This document shows positions 44,740-56,234 of a DNA stretch of 64,000 nt, piece by piece. The position numbers and the translations under genes were made by a program. Numbering within the stretch: the first letter of the stretch is position 1; each line of letters starts with the position of its first letter. The DNA lies in NCBI GenBank assembly GCA_902651635.1, contig CACRSC010000041.1, positions 1 to 64,000 on the forward strand, written 5' to 3'. Below the pieces are notes generated by a model that worked only from the letters and a program-made list of their open reading frames with translations, was not told the origin of the DNA and searched no databases. The stretch is from Mastigamoeba balamuthi (Eukaryota; Evosea; Mastigamoebida; Mastigamoebidae).

Positions 44740-46098
44740 TCAATAGGCGAGGGACATGCCCAGTGTGTAGACGTCGTTCAGCGAGACTTTCTCGTCGGCA
44801 GAGCTTATCCCTCCAAACACAACCAGCTCTCCTTCCGCAGACACCGCCCCGCAGTGATGCGCACTACGCGTCAGCGTTGCAGCGTGAGTCACCGCCAAAG
44901 AGGCAGAGGGTACAGCCAATCCCGAGCCTCCAGCTCTCCCCGCCAAAGCCCCCCTTCAGGTAGCGCCCCCCCCACAGAGGGCGCCAATAAAACGATTGAA
45001 TGCTTGATTGTACTCACCGGCCAATGGGGATCGGACCGCTGCCCCTGCGCTTGAACCACGAGCGACTCCCTGCGGCGGCTGTGAGTGCTGGGCACCACAG
45101 AGGAAGAGGGGGGGGGGGGGGCGCACCGAGGTTGTACTGGTGGATCTCGTTGGGATAGAGGCCCTTGGACGCGATGCCGCCCCACATGATGAGCTTGTCA
45201 TCGATGACCTCCGCGACCATCCCTGCCCTGCTGCCAGGCACTGCCCCGTTGGCCCTCGCGTCGCTCCACTTGCCCGAGGCTGGGCGGCCACTGCCTGTCA
45301 GCCCCGCGGTGGTGGAGGGGGAGGAGAGAGAGAGAGAGAGAGACGCGGACAGAGGTCGAGGATGCGGAGGTCCTCCATGTACTGGAGCCTTCCTGTCTCC
45401 ACGCCGCCCAGGGCGTAGAGGCAGCCGTCGTGGGCGACCAGCGAGCACTTCTTGCGAGGCTCCGGGGCCGCGGTCTGGCCGCCCGCCGGCAGCGTCGACC
45501 AGCAGAACTCCCTGAGGTCGAGCGCGTACACGTTGTTGTCGCGCGGCGCGGGCTCTCCGCCGAACACGTACATCGCCCCGCCCACGACGGCGCTCGAGTG
45601 GTACGCCCTCGCCGTCGGCGTGCTCCCGCTCACGCTCGTCGGCCTGCTCCACTCCCACGTCCCTGCGGGCGCCCGGTGGGTCGGCTGGGGCTGGGCGTGC
45701 TCGCAGGCGGGGGGGCTCTCTACCGAGGTCGAGGAGGAGGATCGCCGCCAGGGGGCCGTTGTCGACGTCGCAGCCGCCGTGCACGATCATCGTGTGCGTC
45801 CCCGGGATCACGTGGGCCCTGTGGCCCCACCTGCCCGTCGGCACGTTCCCCCCGCACTCGACCTTCCTCCACGCCCACGTCTCTGCGAGGGGCGCGCGGG
45901 GAGGGGGAGGGCGGTCAGCGAGCGGTGTCGCCGTTGGGACGGACACGCCGCACTGGTGTTGAGGACGTGGACGTCGTTGAAGGCCAGCGCAGTGCTGGTG
46001 CCCCCGAAGAGCACCAGCTCGTCGCCGTGCGCCACGAGGCTCGCCGAGTGGCGGCCCTGGGGCACCTGCCCCGTGCACTCCCTCGCGTGCCACGCCAT
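44740..46098 (-). CDS. Kelch-repeat beta-propeller protein
   Basis: This is a multi-exon minus-strand gene of about 380-400 residues composed almost entirely of kelch repeats. Diagnostic repeats are GRHSASLVAHGDELVLFGGT, GRWGHRAHVIPGTHTMIVHG, ARAYHSSAVVGGAMYVFGGE, PRKKCSLVAHDGCLYALGGV, SRAGMVAEVIDDKLIMWGGI and HHCGAVSAEGELVVFGGISS. That is six blades' worth, each with the Gly-Gly and downstream Trp/Tyr pattern. No BTB or F-box accompanies it. The start used is MAWHAREC at 46098; an in-frame ATG at 46128 would add ten residues. Intron edges near 45905-45965, 45665-45720, 45300-45355 and 45030-45120 are approximate. Confidence 0.85.
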
Positions 46099-46337
46099 TG
46101 CAAGACGCTCAACGGGCAAACCAAACAAACAACGGCAGGAGGAGACGAGGCGCCGCGATTAATTTGATTTTCTCTGCTGTCGGTTGGGGTCGAGCAAATC
46201 CCTCGGAAAGCGGTACGAGACACGGTTCCGCGTTGTGGGCCCCACAAAGAGACGAGACGTGACAACAAGGGAACCACTGTGTTGCCGCAACGGCCACAAT
46301 GCGGTAGGGGAGCGGGTGGTGCGACGTCGCTGCCACG

Positions 46338-46665
46338 TCACACGGCCCACGTCTGGCCGGCGGCGATGCGCGCCGCGGCGGCCTTCATGAGCACCTCGTC
46401 GTCGGCGTCGCCCCACTCCCCGTCGCTGTCCCCGGCGTCGCCCTGGGCCGCGGCGGACCCGGCGGCGTCCATCTTCTTCTTGAGGGCCTCTGTTAAGCGG
46501 TCAGCAAAGCGTGGAAGAACCGAAGAGAACCGCAGGCCGTTTGCGGAACGGCGCACCGAGGACGGCCTTGTTGATGTGGTCGGTGGCGGTGATCTCGAAC
46601 TCCTCGGGCTTCATGGGAGGGAGGGGCTTGGGGTCGTTGCTCTGCGGGGCGCTGCTGTTCGACAT
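46338..46665 (-). CDS. Small acidic protein of 86 residues, unrecognised
   Basis: Two exons (46665-46557, 46489-46338) with a 67-nt GTGCGC...ACAG intron give 86 residues in frame. The sequence begins MSNSSAPQSNDPKPLPPMKP, then EEFEITATDHINKAVLEALK, an amphipathic helix. An acidic, Gly/Asp-rich stretch (DAGDSDGEWGDADDEVL) and a final helix ending AAGQTWAV follow. There is no membrane segment or signal peptide. The conserved-looking helix plus acidic stretch suggests a real small binding protein. The coherent splice supports it as a gene. It is divergent from the M28 peptidase. Confidence 0.6.
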
Positions 46666-46697
46666 TTGGCGGTGGCGGCGCGCGACTGAAGGCGGCG

Positions 46698-46705
46698 AAA
46701 GATAT
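46698..46705 (+). promoter_or_regulatory. AAAGATAT promoter motif
   Basis: The motif lies 33 bases upstream of the 86-residue gene start, in the divergent gap with the M28 gene. It is a weaker match to the recurrent element. Confidence 0.25.
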
Positions 46706-46927
46706 GCCTGAATCTCAGGGGAGATACCCGGATCTCCCCAGACGGGGTATTAATATTTTCTTTTCTTGCTTTGTCCTTCGCAAGAAACGAGCGGTCTCAG
46801 CCATACGTAAGCTCATCCGCACGTCCGGCACTGTCAGGCTGCCGTCGTACATGTGTCTCTGACGAACGTTCACCAAAAGTGCACTCGCGGGGAAAAGCTG
46901 TTCGCACGCCTGGCGACGTCGAGGAAA

Positions 46928-48598
46928 ATGTCTCAGGACTACCCGCCGGATGCCGCACCCGCCGCCGTGGTCCACGGCTCCTTCATCGTCGACGACGTAG
47001 ACCTCTCCGGCCGCCCCTTCCGCCGCCGCTGCCCGGCCGTCTCGCGGCGGACCGTCGTCGCCGTCGCCGCCCTCTGTGCCGCCGCGCTCTTCTTCGTGGG
47101 CCTCACGGTCGGCGTCGTCGTCCGCCTCGTGGCGCGCGCGCACGGGTTCCCCGAGATCGACGGCGCGGCGGTGCTGCGGCGCACGTCGGACCTCCTGGCG
47201 TCGGCTGGCGGAGCCCCGCCGGTGTCGGACGAGGCGCTGGGGGCGCAGGCCGAGTTCATTCTGGAGGCGCTCGACTCGCAGACGTCGTTCGTCTCGGCTG
47301 CGCACCGCGTCGAGTTCAACTCCACGCGCGTCGTGGGCACGCCCGAGCTGTCGCTGGTGGGGGGACTGCGCCCTCCCCCCTCCGCAGGCCCACTGACACG
47401 CCGGGGCGCGCAGGGAGGAGGCCAGGGGGCTCCGCTGGTGTACGGCAGGGACTTTGGCGTCGTCGGTGGCAGCAGGGGCGCGCGCCTCAACGCGGCCACG
47501 CTCTGGTCGGCCGCGGGCTGCGCAGAGGCCGACTGGGAGAGGCTCCCGCAGGGCTCGCTGGTCCTCAGCGCGCTGGGGTCCGTGTGCACGCTGCATAGGA
47601 TCGCCGAGCTCGCCGCCAGGTTTTGGCCCTTTTGTTTGAATTGGCGCAATTCCTCAACTGCGGCTCCAGAGGCAAGGCCGTTGGGGTCGTTGTGTACGAC
47701 GACGCCGGGGAGGGGCTCCCGGTGACAGCGAGCGTGGACACGGAGTTCCCCGTCTTCACGGCCACCCGCCGCGCTGCCGGACGCATCGCCGCGTCGGGCG
47801 CGGTCAGCCTGTCGCTGCAGACGACGACGCAGCTGCACTCGCAGGCCAACGTACTCGCGTCGACACGCTACGGCAGCACAGACTCGGTCATTGTCGTCGG
47901 TGCGCACCTCGGAATGGGCGCCAACGACAACGCGTGCGGGGCTGCGAGCGTGCTGGAGCTTGCCGTGCGGATGCAGCGCACGGGGCTGCACAGGAAGCTC
48001 AGGAACCGCGTCGTCTTTGCGTGGTGGGCCGGCGACCGCGAGGAGTTCGCGGGGGCCAGCGCGTTCCTGCGAGGCATGGACGAGGCGGAGCGCTCGAGGG
48101 TTGCTGCCTACATCGATGTCGACACTATCGGCAGCCCCAACTGGGTCCACTTTGTCAGCGACTCATCCGCGGCGCCCGAGCCGCTGCGCGCCGGCTGCTC
48201 TGTCATCGAGGACGCGCTGTCCAAGTACTTTGCCGCCAGAAGCCTGCCAACGTACCCGTTCGTCATGGACAAGGATTCGGACTACTCGCCCTTCCTGCAG
48301 CACGGCGTGCCTTCGGGAGGCCTCTACGCAGGGTCCATCGAGAGGAAGACACACACACAGCAGCAGGAGACCGGCGGCGAGCAGGGTGAGCCGTATGACC
48401 CGTGCTTCCACAAGTCGTGCGACACAATCCGCAACGTCGGGGTCAAGGGCCTCGCTCAGAAAGGCACGAGCACTCCCCGTGTCGTAACAGCTCTGACCGT
48501 ATCTCAACGCAGTAAACGCTCTCGCCGAAGCGATCGAGAACTTGGGGAGGAAGGACAACTTGGCGTCCATTCTGGGGCGCAAGCCGATTAAGGATTAG
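46928..48598 (+). CDS. Type II membrane M28-family metallopeptidase
   Basis: The short cytosolic N-terminus ends in RRRCPAVSRR, followed by a signal-anchor helix (VVAVAALCAAALFFVGLTVG), so the peptidase is lumenal or extracellular. The M28 metal-site motifs appear in order: VIVVGAHLGMGANDNACGAA (His, then Asp), VVFAWWAGDREEFAGA (Glu pair), AAYIDVDTIGS (Asp) and YDPCFHKSCDTI (His). This is the aminopeptidase Y/Q-type pattern. The 'AHLGMGANDN' spacing is shorter than the usual AHxDS-x(n)-GAxDN, a divergence near the active site. One intron (about 47620-47671) joins LAAR to GKAVGVVVYDD. A second short intron near 48474-48507 is needed to reach NALAEAIENLGRKD and the stop at 48596-48598; its donor is uncertain. 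Confidence 0.82.
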
Positions 48599-48702
48599 AA
48601 CCCCGTGTACCTTTTATTGCCTTTCATAGTGCAAATAAATCGGGTTACCAACGATGACGCCTACCGTTGTTCTTTACACCTGCCGCAATGCCGACCGCCT
48701 CG

Positions 48703-51700
48703 TCACATCTGGGAGACGACCACCGATCTGCGGTTGAGTCGCGCACACCTGGGGCACTTGTTCGGGTCAAAGCACTTCCTGTGGAAGACCCCTTTGCACT
48801 TGGCACAGCTCACGGCCTCGGTGATCTGCCACGCATTCCGCTTAGCGGCAGGAGGGAAAGCAACGGCACATTGCGTACCTGAAACGGATAGATGGGCTGC
48901 CTGTCGTTGCACAGTTCGCAGATCGAGCCCTTGGCCTTGCAGATCGTGCAGAACGAGATGTGGTCAAACCACTTGACCAGCAGCTGTCCCAGAGTCTGCA
49001 TAGTTTCTTCCGCTTTGACGAGGATCTCCAGAGAGTACATCTGCGAGGATGTCAACTATGTGCAGGCCTGCGGTGTGTGTACTGACCGTGGGGTACTCGA
49101 CGTAGAAGCTTGGGGTTTGGTTCAGGGCCTTCATTGCGGGATCTTCCGAACTCAGCCTCGTGCACGTGAGGATGAAGTTGCGCATGTGGAATAGCTTGAA
49201 CCTCAGCGCCTGTTTCCTTGTACTCAGTAAAGGACAAGAGAGGAGACACGGTGCACGCAATACGCACACGCATGTCCCGGAGGGGCGTCGCCTTCTTGAA
49301 GATCTTGGGGTTTATTGCCCAGAGGTCGAAGGCCGGCTCGCTGAAGATGGTCTCGAGCAGCTCGAGTGAGCGGTTGTTGATCGGGTACTGGTTGAAGTCC
49401 CACGCGTGGAAGATGCGGGCAGGTACGTAGAACTTCTTCCCCGAGTGGCAGCGCGCGCAGAAGTACCTTCCCGTGTACGCGCACAGGCGGCCACTAGCGA
49501 ACAGCCCGGACCCTATCGGGGCCCCGCAGCCGTAGCACGTCTTCTCCTTGGTCTTGGGCTTCTCCGGAGGGTTGAAGAGGACAACCTTCTGGAGCCTGAG
49601 GCTGTTGTCCGTCACTGACGGGGTCGTGGACGCGGCCTGATGTTTTCCGTCGGACGATTCGCGCAGGGACGTGCGCAGCTTGATCTCAGAGCGGGTGAGA
49701 GGCTCGGGGTCCTTGACGTAGTCCTCTATGAGCACGCTGCCGAGCACGGACATCCGCGAGTCGACCTTCTTCGAGGACCTGCTCTCGAGGAACCCGCGGA
49801 ACGAGTAGTCGACCCCATCGTCGTACTTGTCGTTGTCCGAATCCGGTGCCGAGTCCGAGCCGGCGGCCTTGACGTCGTACGGAAACGCAGAGTCGAGTCC
49901 CACATCCATGTCCTCTACTGTCACGGGGCTCACAGGTTCGACGGGCTTGGGCTCGGGCTCGGGATCGGGCTCCGACTCGGCAGCGTCTTGAGGCTTATCG
50001 AGCTCTTCGCTCTCTACACGGAGAGCTGCGGGAGCCCAGACCGCAGGAACGACCACGATACCCTCAGGTGGAGAGCTGCTTGCTGGATGCGAGCTCGGGG
50101 CAGGTGGGGCAGGTCGCGACTGCTCGGGTAGGGACACAGTCGGCGGCGGGCTGTTGACGCTCTTCAGGTACGTCTTGTCGACGAAGCCCTTGGCCAGTGC
50201 GCGGGCCTTGAGCCCCTCGAAGCGCGCCCGCAGGCTCTCTTCGTAGCTGCGCAGCGCGTCGAGGCCGGGCTGCGCAGTCGGGTCGATGGTGACGGGCGGC
50301 GGCACGACGGGGATGCTCTCCTCTGCTCTTGCCACCGGAGTCACAGACGGTGCAATCTTGGCGGTGGCAACCGAAGCCGGGGCGACACCCAGAGGCTGAG
50401 TGGGCTCTAGCGGCTTGTCAACAGCGGCTGCCGTCTTCTGTGCGCTGGCCTTCGAAACAGCGGTCTCGAGCGAGGCACTGGGAAGAGGAGCCGGCGCCAC
50501 GCTGGTGGGCTTCTCCGGTATAACGGGCTCCTCTGGGTGCGCCGGCCGAGCAGCCTCGGCTGCTGCCACCGGCACAGGTGAGGCGGCGGTGGCTTCTTCC
50601 ACGGGAGTGGCCTCCGGGGTCTCCTTGTTCTCTGGGTCTCCCTGCACCACCTCCTCTGCCGAGGCCTGGGCCGGTATGTCCTGCGCGACGACAGTGGCCA
50701 CCTCTGGCACTGGCGGCACCTCAGCCCCCACGGCCACCACCCGGGGGCTGGCGCTTTCGCCTCCGGGAGCCCGCGGCTGCGGACACTCGGGGCTCTCGAG
50801 CGGGGCGCTCGACGCCTGCAGCTCCGCGGCATCGGGGCTCGCGCTCGGGGCGCCCGACAGCGGCTGCGTCGGAGGCGGCGGCGACGACACCGCGGACGAG
50901 CACTCCGACGACGACCTGAACGACGCGCGCGACTGGGCGTGCGCCTCCGGGGCAGCGGCCGCGGTCTCGTGCGGGGCCTCTCCCTCGATCGTGGCGAGCT
51001 TCCTCTTGGCGGCCTTCTTCCTCTTGGCCCCCTTGGGCTCCTGCAGCGCCTCGAGCCTCGCGTACGGCGTCTTGAAGCTGAACGCGACGGGCGCCAGCCC
51101 TACGAGCGTCTGCGCGGCCGTCTGCAGCTCCACGCGGGACGCGCACAGCGCCCAGCCCTCGTACGCCTCGCGGTGCTGCCCGGGCTCCGCCAGCGCCTCC
51201 AGCACGCCCGCCAGCGTACCCCGCGCGAGCGCGGCCTTGATCCACGCCCTCGCCCTCACCTATGCGAGCAGGCAACAGTGAGCCCACGCTGCGCCTGCTG
51301 GCTGCCTGCATTCGCGCGTACTGCGGGGGCTTCGGCGGGCAGCGGTATCGTGGTGCCTGGCTCGGCGGCCTCTATGAGAGCGCAGATCGACCTGGGGTCT
51401 GGGGTTGCCGCGCTGTTGGTTGCCTGCGCTGCTTGGCTGGAGCTGGTGATGGGGGGGAGGGAGGGAGGGAGGGAGGGCACCTCGCAGGCCGTGCAGCAGA
51501 ATGCGCTCGAGCACAGAAACGATCTCCAGGACCTCGCGCGACGAGTCCCCGAACACCTGGCTCTGTGGAAGGGAGGGCGGTGATGGAGTAAGCTACCTCT
51601 GCCTGCTGGGCCTGGATGGCGGGGGGTGTGGGCCGGACCTCGTCCCAGACAGAGAGCAGGGCCCGGACTGCCGTCTGCAGCTGCGCGAACAGGGAGGCGC

Positions 51701-51820
51701 GCTCCGCCCTGTGCTGGTGCTCCTCCGACCCTGCGACGAGGGAGCCGTCAGCGAATCGTGCGGCCCGATTCCAATACACGCCGCACTGTCCTCAGCCGCA
51801 AGCCACACCTCCTCTGTCAT
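48703..51820 (-). CDS. RUN domain plus Rubicon-homology domain protein
   Basis: This is a multi-exon minus-strand gene of roughly 850-900 residues. The N-terminus (MTEEVWLAAEDSAA onward) includes a RUN domain: LFAQLQTAVRALLSVWDEVR, EVLEIVSVLERILLHGLR, RARAWIKAALARGTLAGVLE and YEGWALCASRVELQTAAQTL. A long Pro/Ala/Glu-rich disordered region follows, with acidic patches. The C-terminus is a Rubicon-homology (RH/DUF4206) zinc-binding region: CYGCGAPIGSGLFASGRLC then CARCHSGKKFYVPARI, WDFNQYPINNRSLELLETIF, FCTICKAKGSICELC and a final SCAKCKGVFHRKCFDP with CPRC. RUN plus RH is the layout of Rubicon and PLEKHM1-type regulators that bind Rab7 on late endosomes. Intron edges near 51250-51275, 51557-51600, 51760-51806 and 49010-49260 are approximate. 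Confidence 0.8.
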
Positions 51821-51909
51821 CCCGACCCCAAACCTGTGAAAGGAAGATCCCGCGATCTTCCAACGGAGAATCTGGAGGGCTGATTCACAATTCGGCAGCA
51901 GAGAAATTA

Positions 51910-54350
51910 ATGGACGACGAAGAGCTCGCAATTGCACTCAGCCTCGAGGGCGACGCCGCGGACAGGCCCGTGCTGACGCTGAGCCCCGAGGAGGTCGACA
52001 CCCACTGCGCGATCCTGGTGTCCCTCGGCGGCGCCCTGGGCGGCAGCGGTGGCGCCAGCGGCCTGACGCTCGCGTACAACTCGGTGCTCGGCGACCTGCG
52101 CAGGATCGACACCCGCTCGGCCATCGCCGTGTGGCGGGGCGCCCTGCAGGCGCTGTTCGGGACGCGCGTCGACGACTGGTGCCGGTTCGTTGCCGCCAAG
52201 GGCCTGCGGTTTGTCTCGTACGACCTGTGGAGCATGACCCTGGTGTTCTTCCTCGAGATCGCCCCCGACTACAGCAACCACGACGTCAATGCCAGCTACC
52301 CCCACCTCATCGACGAGGCACGCACGAGCTCACAGCGTCTGGGTGTCGGTTTTTCCCCTCCCTTCTGACATTTTTTGCGTATCGGTGACGTGTTGCCGTA
52401 CGAGCAGTTTGTGGAGCAGATGCGAGTCAAGACGACGTTTGTGGGGCTGCGCAACCAGGGGGCCACGTGCTACCTCAACTCGCTGCTGCAGACGCTCTTC
52501 ATGTCGATGGAGTTCCGCTCGGCCGTCTACTCGTGGACCTACGACCCCCGAATACACGGCCCGGCAGTTGAGTTTCTGACCGCCGTCGCCCGCTGCGCCA
52601 CTGACATCGCCGCACTGCCAAGGCCGAGTGCCTCCCTCTCCAGCTGCAGAGGCTGTTCGCGCACATGCAGCTGCTGAAGGGCGGCTGCGTGAGCACAGAG
52701 GCGCTGACGAGAACGTGAGACCTACCCCCGCACGTCATCAGTTGATATGCTGGGTCAATAAGGTTTGGGTGGAACTCGGCGGAGGCGTTCAAGCAGCATG
52801 ATGTCCTCGAGCTGCACCAAGTGCTCAGCGAGGCGCTGACAGCCTTCAAGTGCCCCGTGGCGTCACTGTTCACCGGGATGGCGCAAGACAGCATCACATG
52901 TGGCAACTGCGGCAACACCCGCAGCCAGACGAACCCCTTCATAAACATCAGTGTATGCTCTCCTCTGAGACTGTGCGATGTTACAACCATACAATAACAG
53001 GTGGACATCGATTCGTCCGAGACCCTGGAGGATGCAATCGCCAGGTACCTGGAGCCAGAGATCATCCAGGGGGTGCAGTGCGAGGCATGCGAAAGGCGAA
53101 CAGACTCGAAGAAAGGTATCAGACACCAGTTCATTTCTCCTGATGTGAATCTCGTAGGGCTGCGGCTGACAGAGCTGCCACATCTGCTATTCATTCACCT
53201 CAAGCGGTTCGCGTACGACAAGGTAACTCAGCAGCGAGTCAAGATCAACAAGGAACTTCGATTCCCCGGGGAGTTCGATGCCAACCGCCACCTGACAAGG
53301 CGCGGCGGGCCCGAGCTCAAGTACGAGATCTACAGCGTGCTCATTCACTCTGGCTGCGCGCACGGCGGACACTACTACGCGTTCATCCGGGCTGTGGACA
53401 AGAACAGCCAGTGGTTCACCTTCAACGATTCGTACGTGACAGAGATGGGGAAGCTCGACGTTTCTTTGGCGCAGGGCAGTGCGAGCGACCAGGGCTTTGG
53501 AACCAGCGCCTACGCGCTGGTATACAAGCGCAGCGGGTCTCTCAGCGCCGTCCCGGACTCGCAAATTTCTCAGCAAACACGGGACTCGGTTCCTGCACCG
53601 GATCTGCGGTACACGCCCTCCGCATTCGACGTGCGCTCGGAAGACGAGGAGGATTCGTTCGAAGTCGACATGGGAGGAGACGTCTTCATGGCGGACAGCT
53701 TCGACGACACGGAGGTGCAGGCCCCGCAACCAGCCGGCAACGACATCGAAGTCAGGCTCTTCGCTCTGCCTGACCTCGATTTCCCCGTGGCGCACACCTG
53801 TGTCCCCCATGGAGCCGCACTGGAAACTACGGTCCTCCTACTGCAATCGGTCATCCGCACACCGGAGCACGGAGGAGCTTGCGGATCCCAGTCGCGGTCC
53901 GTGTCGGCGAGCGACTGGAGGATGAGGCGCTTCAACGAGAAGACCTTCGAGGTCGGAGTGCCAATCAACGAGGAGGGGCTACGCGGATTCGCCGATTCCG
54001 AGGTGCTGCTGCTCGAAGGCCGTGGCGCAGACGGCCAGTTCCTTGCGGAGTCGTGCACAGTTGTGCGGGTGGTCCACCGCGAGCACGCGGCCCAGCGATA
54101 CCTCCTCGTCCCCGCGGAGGCGTCGGAGTCGTGCATTCTCAAGGCCGTGGCGGCCCAATGGCCCTCGCTGTGGAACCTGAACGGCCCGTGCACGGCCACT
54201 CAGATGGCGTTGTCCAACATGCGGATCGACCGTGTCGCCCCGTCCCTCATCGTGTGCAATGTCTCTCAATTGGCCGCCGAGAGCGAGAGACCAAAGGCGT
54301 CGTGGCCACACGAGCAGGGCCTGCACATCCGAATGCCCTCGATTCAGTGA
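51910..54350 (+). CDS. UIM-DCN1(PONY)-USP fusion deubiquitinase, 732 residues
   Basis: Five exons (51910-52317, 52408-52566, 52623-52714, 52763-52952, 53001-54350) sum to 733 codons in one frame. Residues 2-15 ([14 protein letters not shown]) are a ubiquitin-interacting motif. Residues about 50-145 match the potentiating-neddylation domain of DCN1-like proteins: W-x-x-x-LQALF, [20 protein letters not shown] and YPHLIDEFVEQM. The last phrase is completed only by splicing across 52317/52408. A USP domain then starts at once: Cys box [19 protein letters not shown], then [51 protein letters not shown], and His box [11 protein letters not shown] with TFNDSYV. It is closest in style to USP7/USP40/USP47. 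The C-terminal 250 residues look like ubiquitin-like modules of that group. The donor at 52318 appears to be GC; a nearby GT at 52357 would also keep frame. Confidence 0.83.
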
Positions 54351-54485
54351 CACAACAGAAAGCAACTGTTTCAATCTGGTTATTGTGTTGAACTGAATCA
54401 TGCTCGCTATCATCATTCAGGAAGTGAAGTAAGGAATGGATGGGTCAGCACCAGATTTCTCGGGTGTGTGATAAATCTCCTGATG

Positions 54486-54496
54486 GAAGATATTTT
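54486..54496 (+). promoter_or_regulatory. GAAGATATTTT promoter motif
   Basis: The motif lies 52 bases before the tryptophanyl-tRNA synthetase start. It is the closest match to the recurrent consensus. Confidence 0.4.
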
Positions 54497-54547
54497 ATGT
54501 CCTCCCGCAACGTTTTTTGCTTCTTTGTAGCGCCAACCCTGTTAGCC

Positions 54548-56018
54548 ATGTCCGAGCCCACCTCACCCGCTCCCGCTGCCGAGCCGCAGGCGCAGCCCGC
54601 CGCATCGAAGTCGCCCGCGACGTTCAAGGTCGACCCGTGGAGCGTGGACGGCGCCGTCGACTACGACAAGCTGATCCAGCAGTTTGGCTGCAGCGCCATC
54701 ACGCCCGAGCTCATCGAGCGCTTCGAGGCCGTCACGGGCAAGCGCGCGCACCACTGGCTGCGCCGCGGGCTGTTCTTCTCGCACAGGGAGCTCGACCAGA
54801 TCCTGGAGCACCACTCCAAGGGGAAGCCGGTGTACCTGTACACGGGCAGGGGGCCCAGCAGCGACTCGCTGCACTTCGGGCACCTCGTGCCGTTTGTGTT
54901 CACCAAGTGGCTGCAGGAGACGTTCGGCTGCCACCTCGTCATCCAGCTGACCGACGACGAGAAGTTCCTCTGGAAGGACATCACCGTCGAGCAGGTTCGC
55001 TCTCTCTCTCTCCGCGCCCCGCGTGCTTCTATTGCAATTGTAGTTTGCTGGGGGAAATGAGGTGGTGTGTCCTCGGGCCCACAGTTGATTTTCGCAAGTC
55101 ATCCCAATGACGGAAGATGCGCGTGCTGTGCGAGTGCAGGCGCGCCTGTACGCCAGGGAGAACGCCAAGGACATCATCGCGCTGGGGTTCGACCCCAAGA
55201 AGACGTTCATCTTCGCGGACTTTGACTACATGGGGGCCATGTACCCGCTGGTGACGTCGATCCAGAAGATGGTCACCTTCAGCCAGTGCAAGGGCATCTT
55301 CGGCTTTACCGACGAGAAGAACATCGGCTGCGTGGGCTTCCCCGCCATCCAGGCGGCTCCCTCGTTCCCCCAGGCCTTCCCGCACATCTTCGGGGACAAG
55401 CCCGACAAGCTGAGGGAGGTCAGGTGCCTGATCCCCTGCGCCATCGACCAGGACCCGTACTTCCGCATGACCAGGGACATCGCCCCGCGCCTGCGCCTGT
55501 ACAAGTTCAAGCCCGCGGACCTCCACAAGCCTGCCAGGGACGTGCACAAGCCCGCCCTCATCCACTCGAAGTTCTTCCCCGCGCTCGGGGGCAACCAGAC
55601 CAAGATGAGCGCCAGCGCCACCAACACCTCCATCTACCTCACCGACACCCCCGAGATGATCGAGGAGAAGGTAACTTGCCATTTGCGCCCTCTTCGGGGA
55701 TCCGGCGGTAACTGAGCGTGGCACTTGCAGATTACCAAGTACGCGTTCAGCGGGGGCAAGGAGACGGAGGAGGAGCAGCGCAAGTGCGGGGCAGACCTGG
55801 AGCAGGACGTGTCGTACCAGTACCTGAGGTTCTTCCTCGAGGACGACGAGAAGCTCGCACGCATCGGGGAGGACTACCGCACCGGCAAGATGCTCACGAG
55901 CGAGGTCAAGAAGGTCCTCATCGACACGCTCGTCCAGTTCGTGCTCAAGCACCAGGAGGCGCGCAGGAAGGTCACCGAGGAGGACGTCGACCTCTTCATG
56001 CGCCCCGGCCCTCACTGA
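54548..56018 (+). CDS. WARS1: Cytosolic tryptophanyl-tRNA synthetase
   Basis: Three exons (54548-54994, 55140-55670, 55731-56018) give 421 residues. The N-terminal Ala/Pro-rich leader precedes [20 protein letters not shown], the eukaryotic TrpRS opening. The class I HIGH-type motif is [14 protein letters not shown], then [35 protein letters not shown] and [18 protein letters not shown] line the tryptophan/ATP pocket. [15 protein letters not shown] is the KMSKS-equivalent of eukaryotic and archaeal TrpRS. The C-terminal anticodon-binding part has [20 protein letters not shown]. There is no WHEP domain. The enzyme charges tRNA-Trp. The start at 54548 follows a GTTAGCC context; an upstream in-frame ATG at 54440 is less likely because the intervening residues are not conserved-looking. 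Confidence 0.96.
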
Positions 56019-56234
56019 ACCGCCGCCGCTGCTGCCTCGCGGTCCCTCTGGCTCTCCCGGAGAAATCAATTGACAGAAATCAGAAGAGGAATAACAAAGA
56101 CACGCCGCTTCCTCCTCACCACGGATGGTTCTGGTTCCCCCCGTCCAAGCTCCTGGGCTGAGATCTAGATTTCGGCAAGAGATATGAAATCTCAATCAGA
56201 TCTGCCAGCGTTACCAAGCCAATCAACTGCGCAA

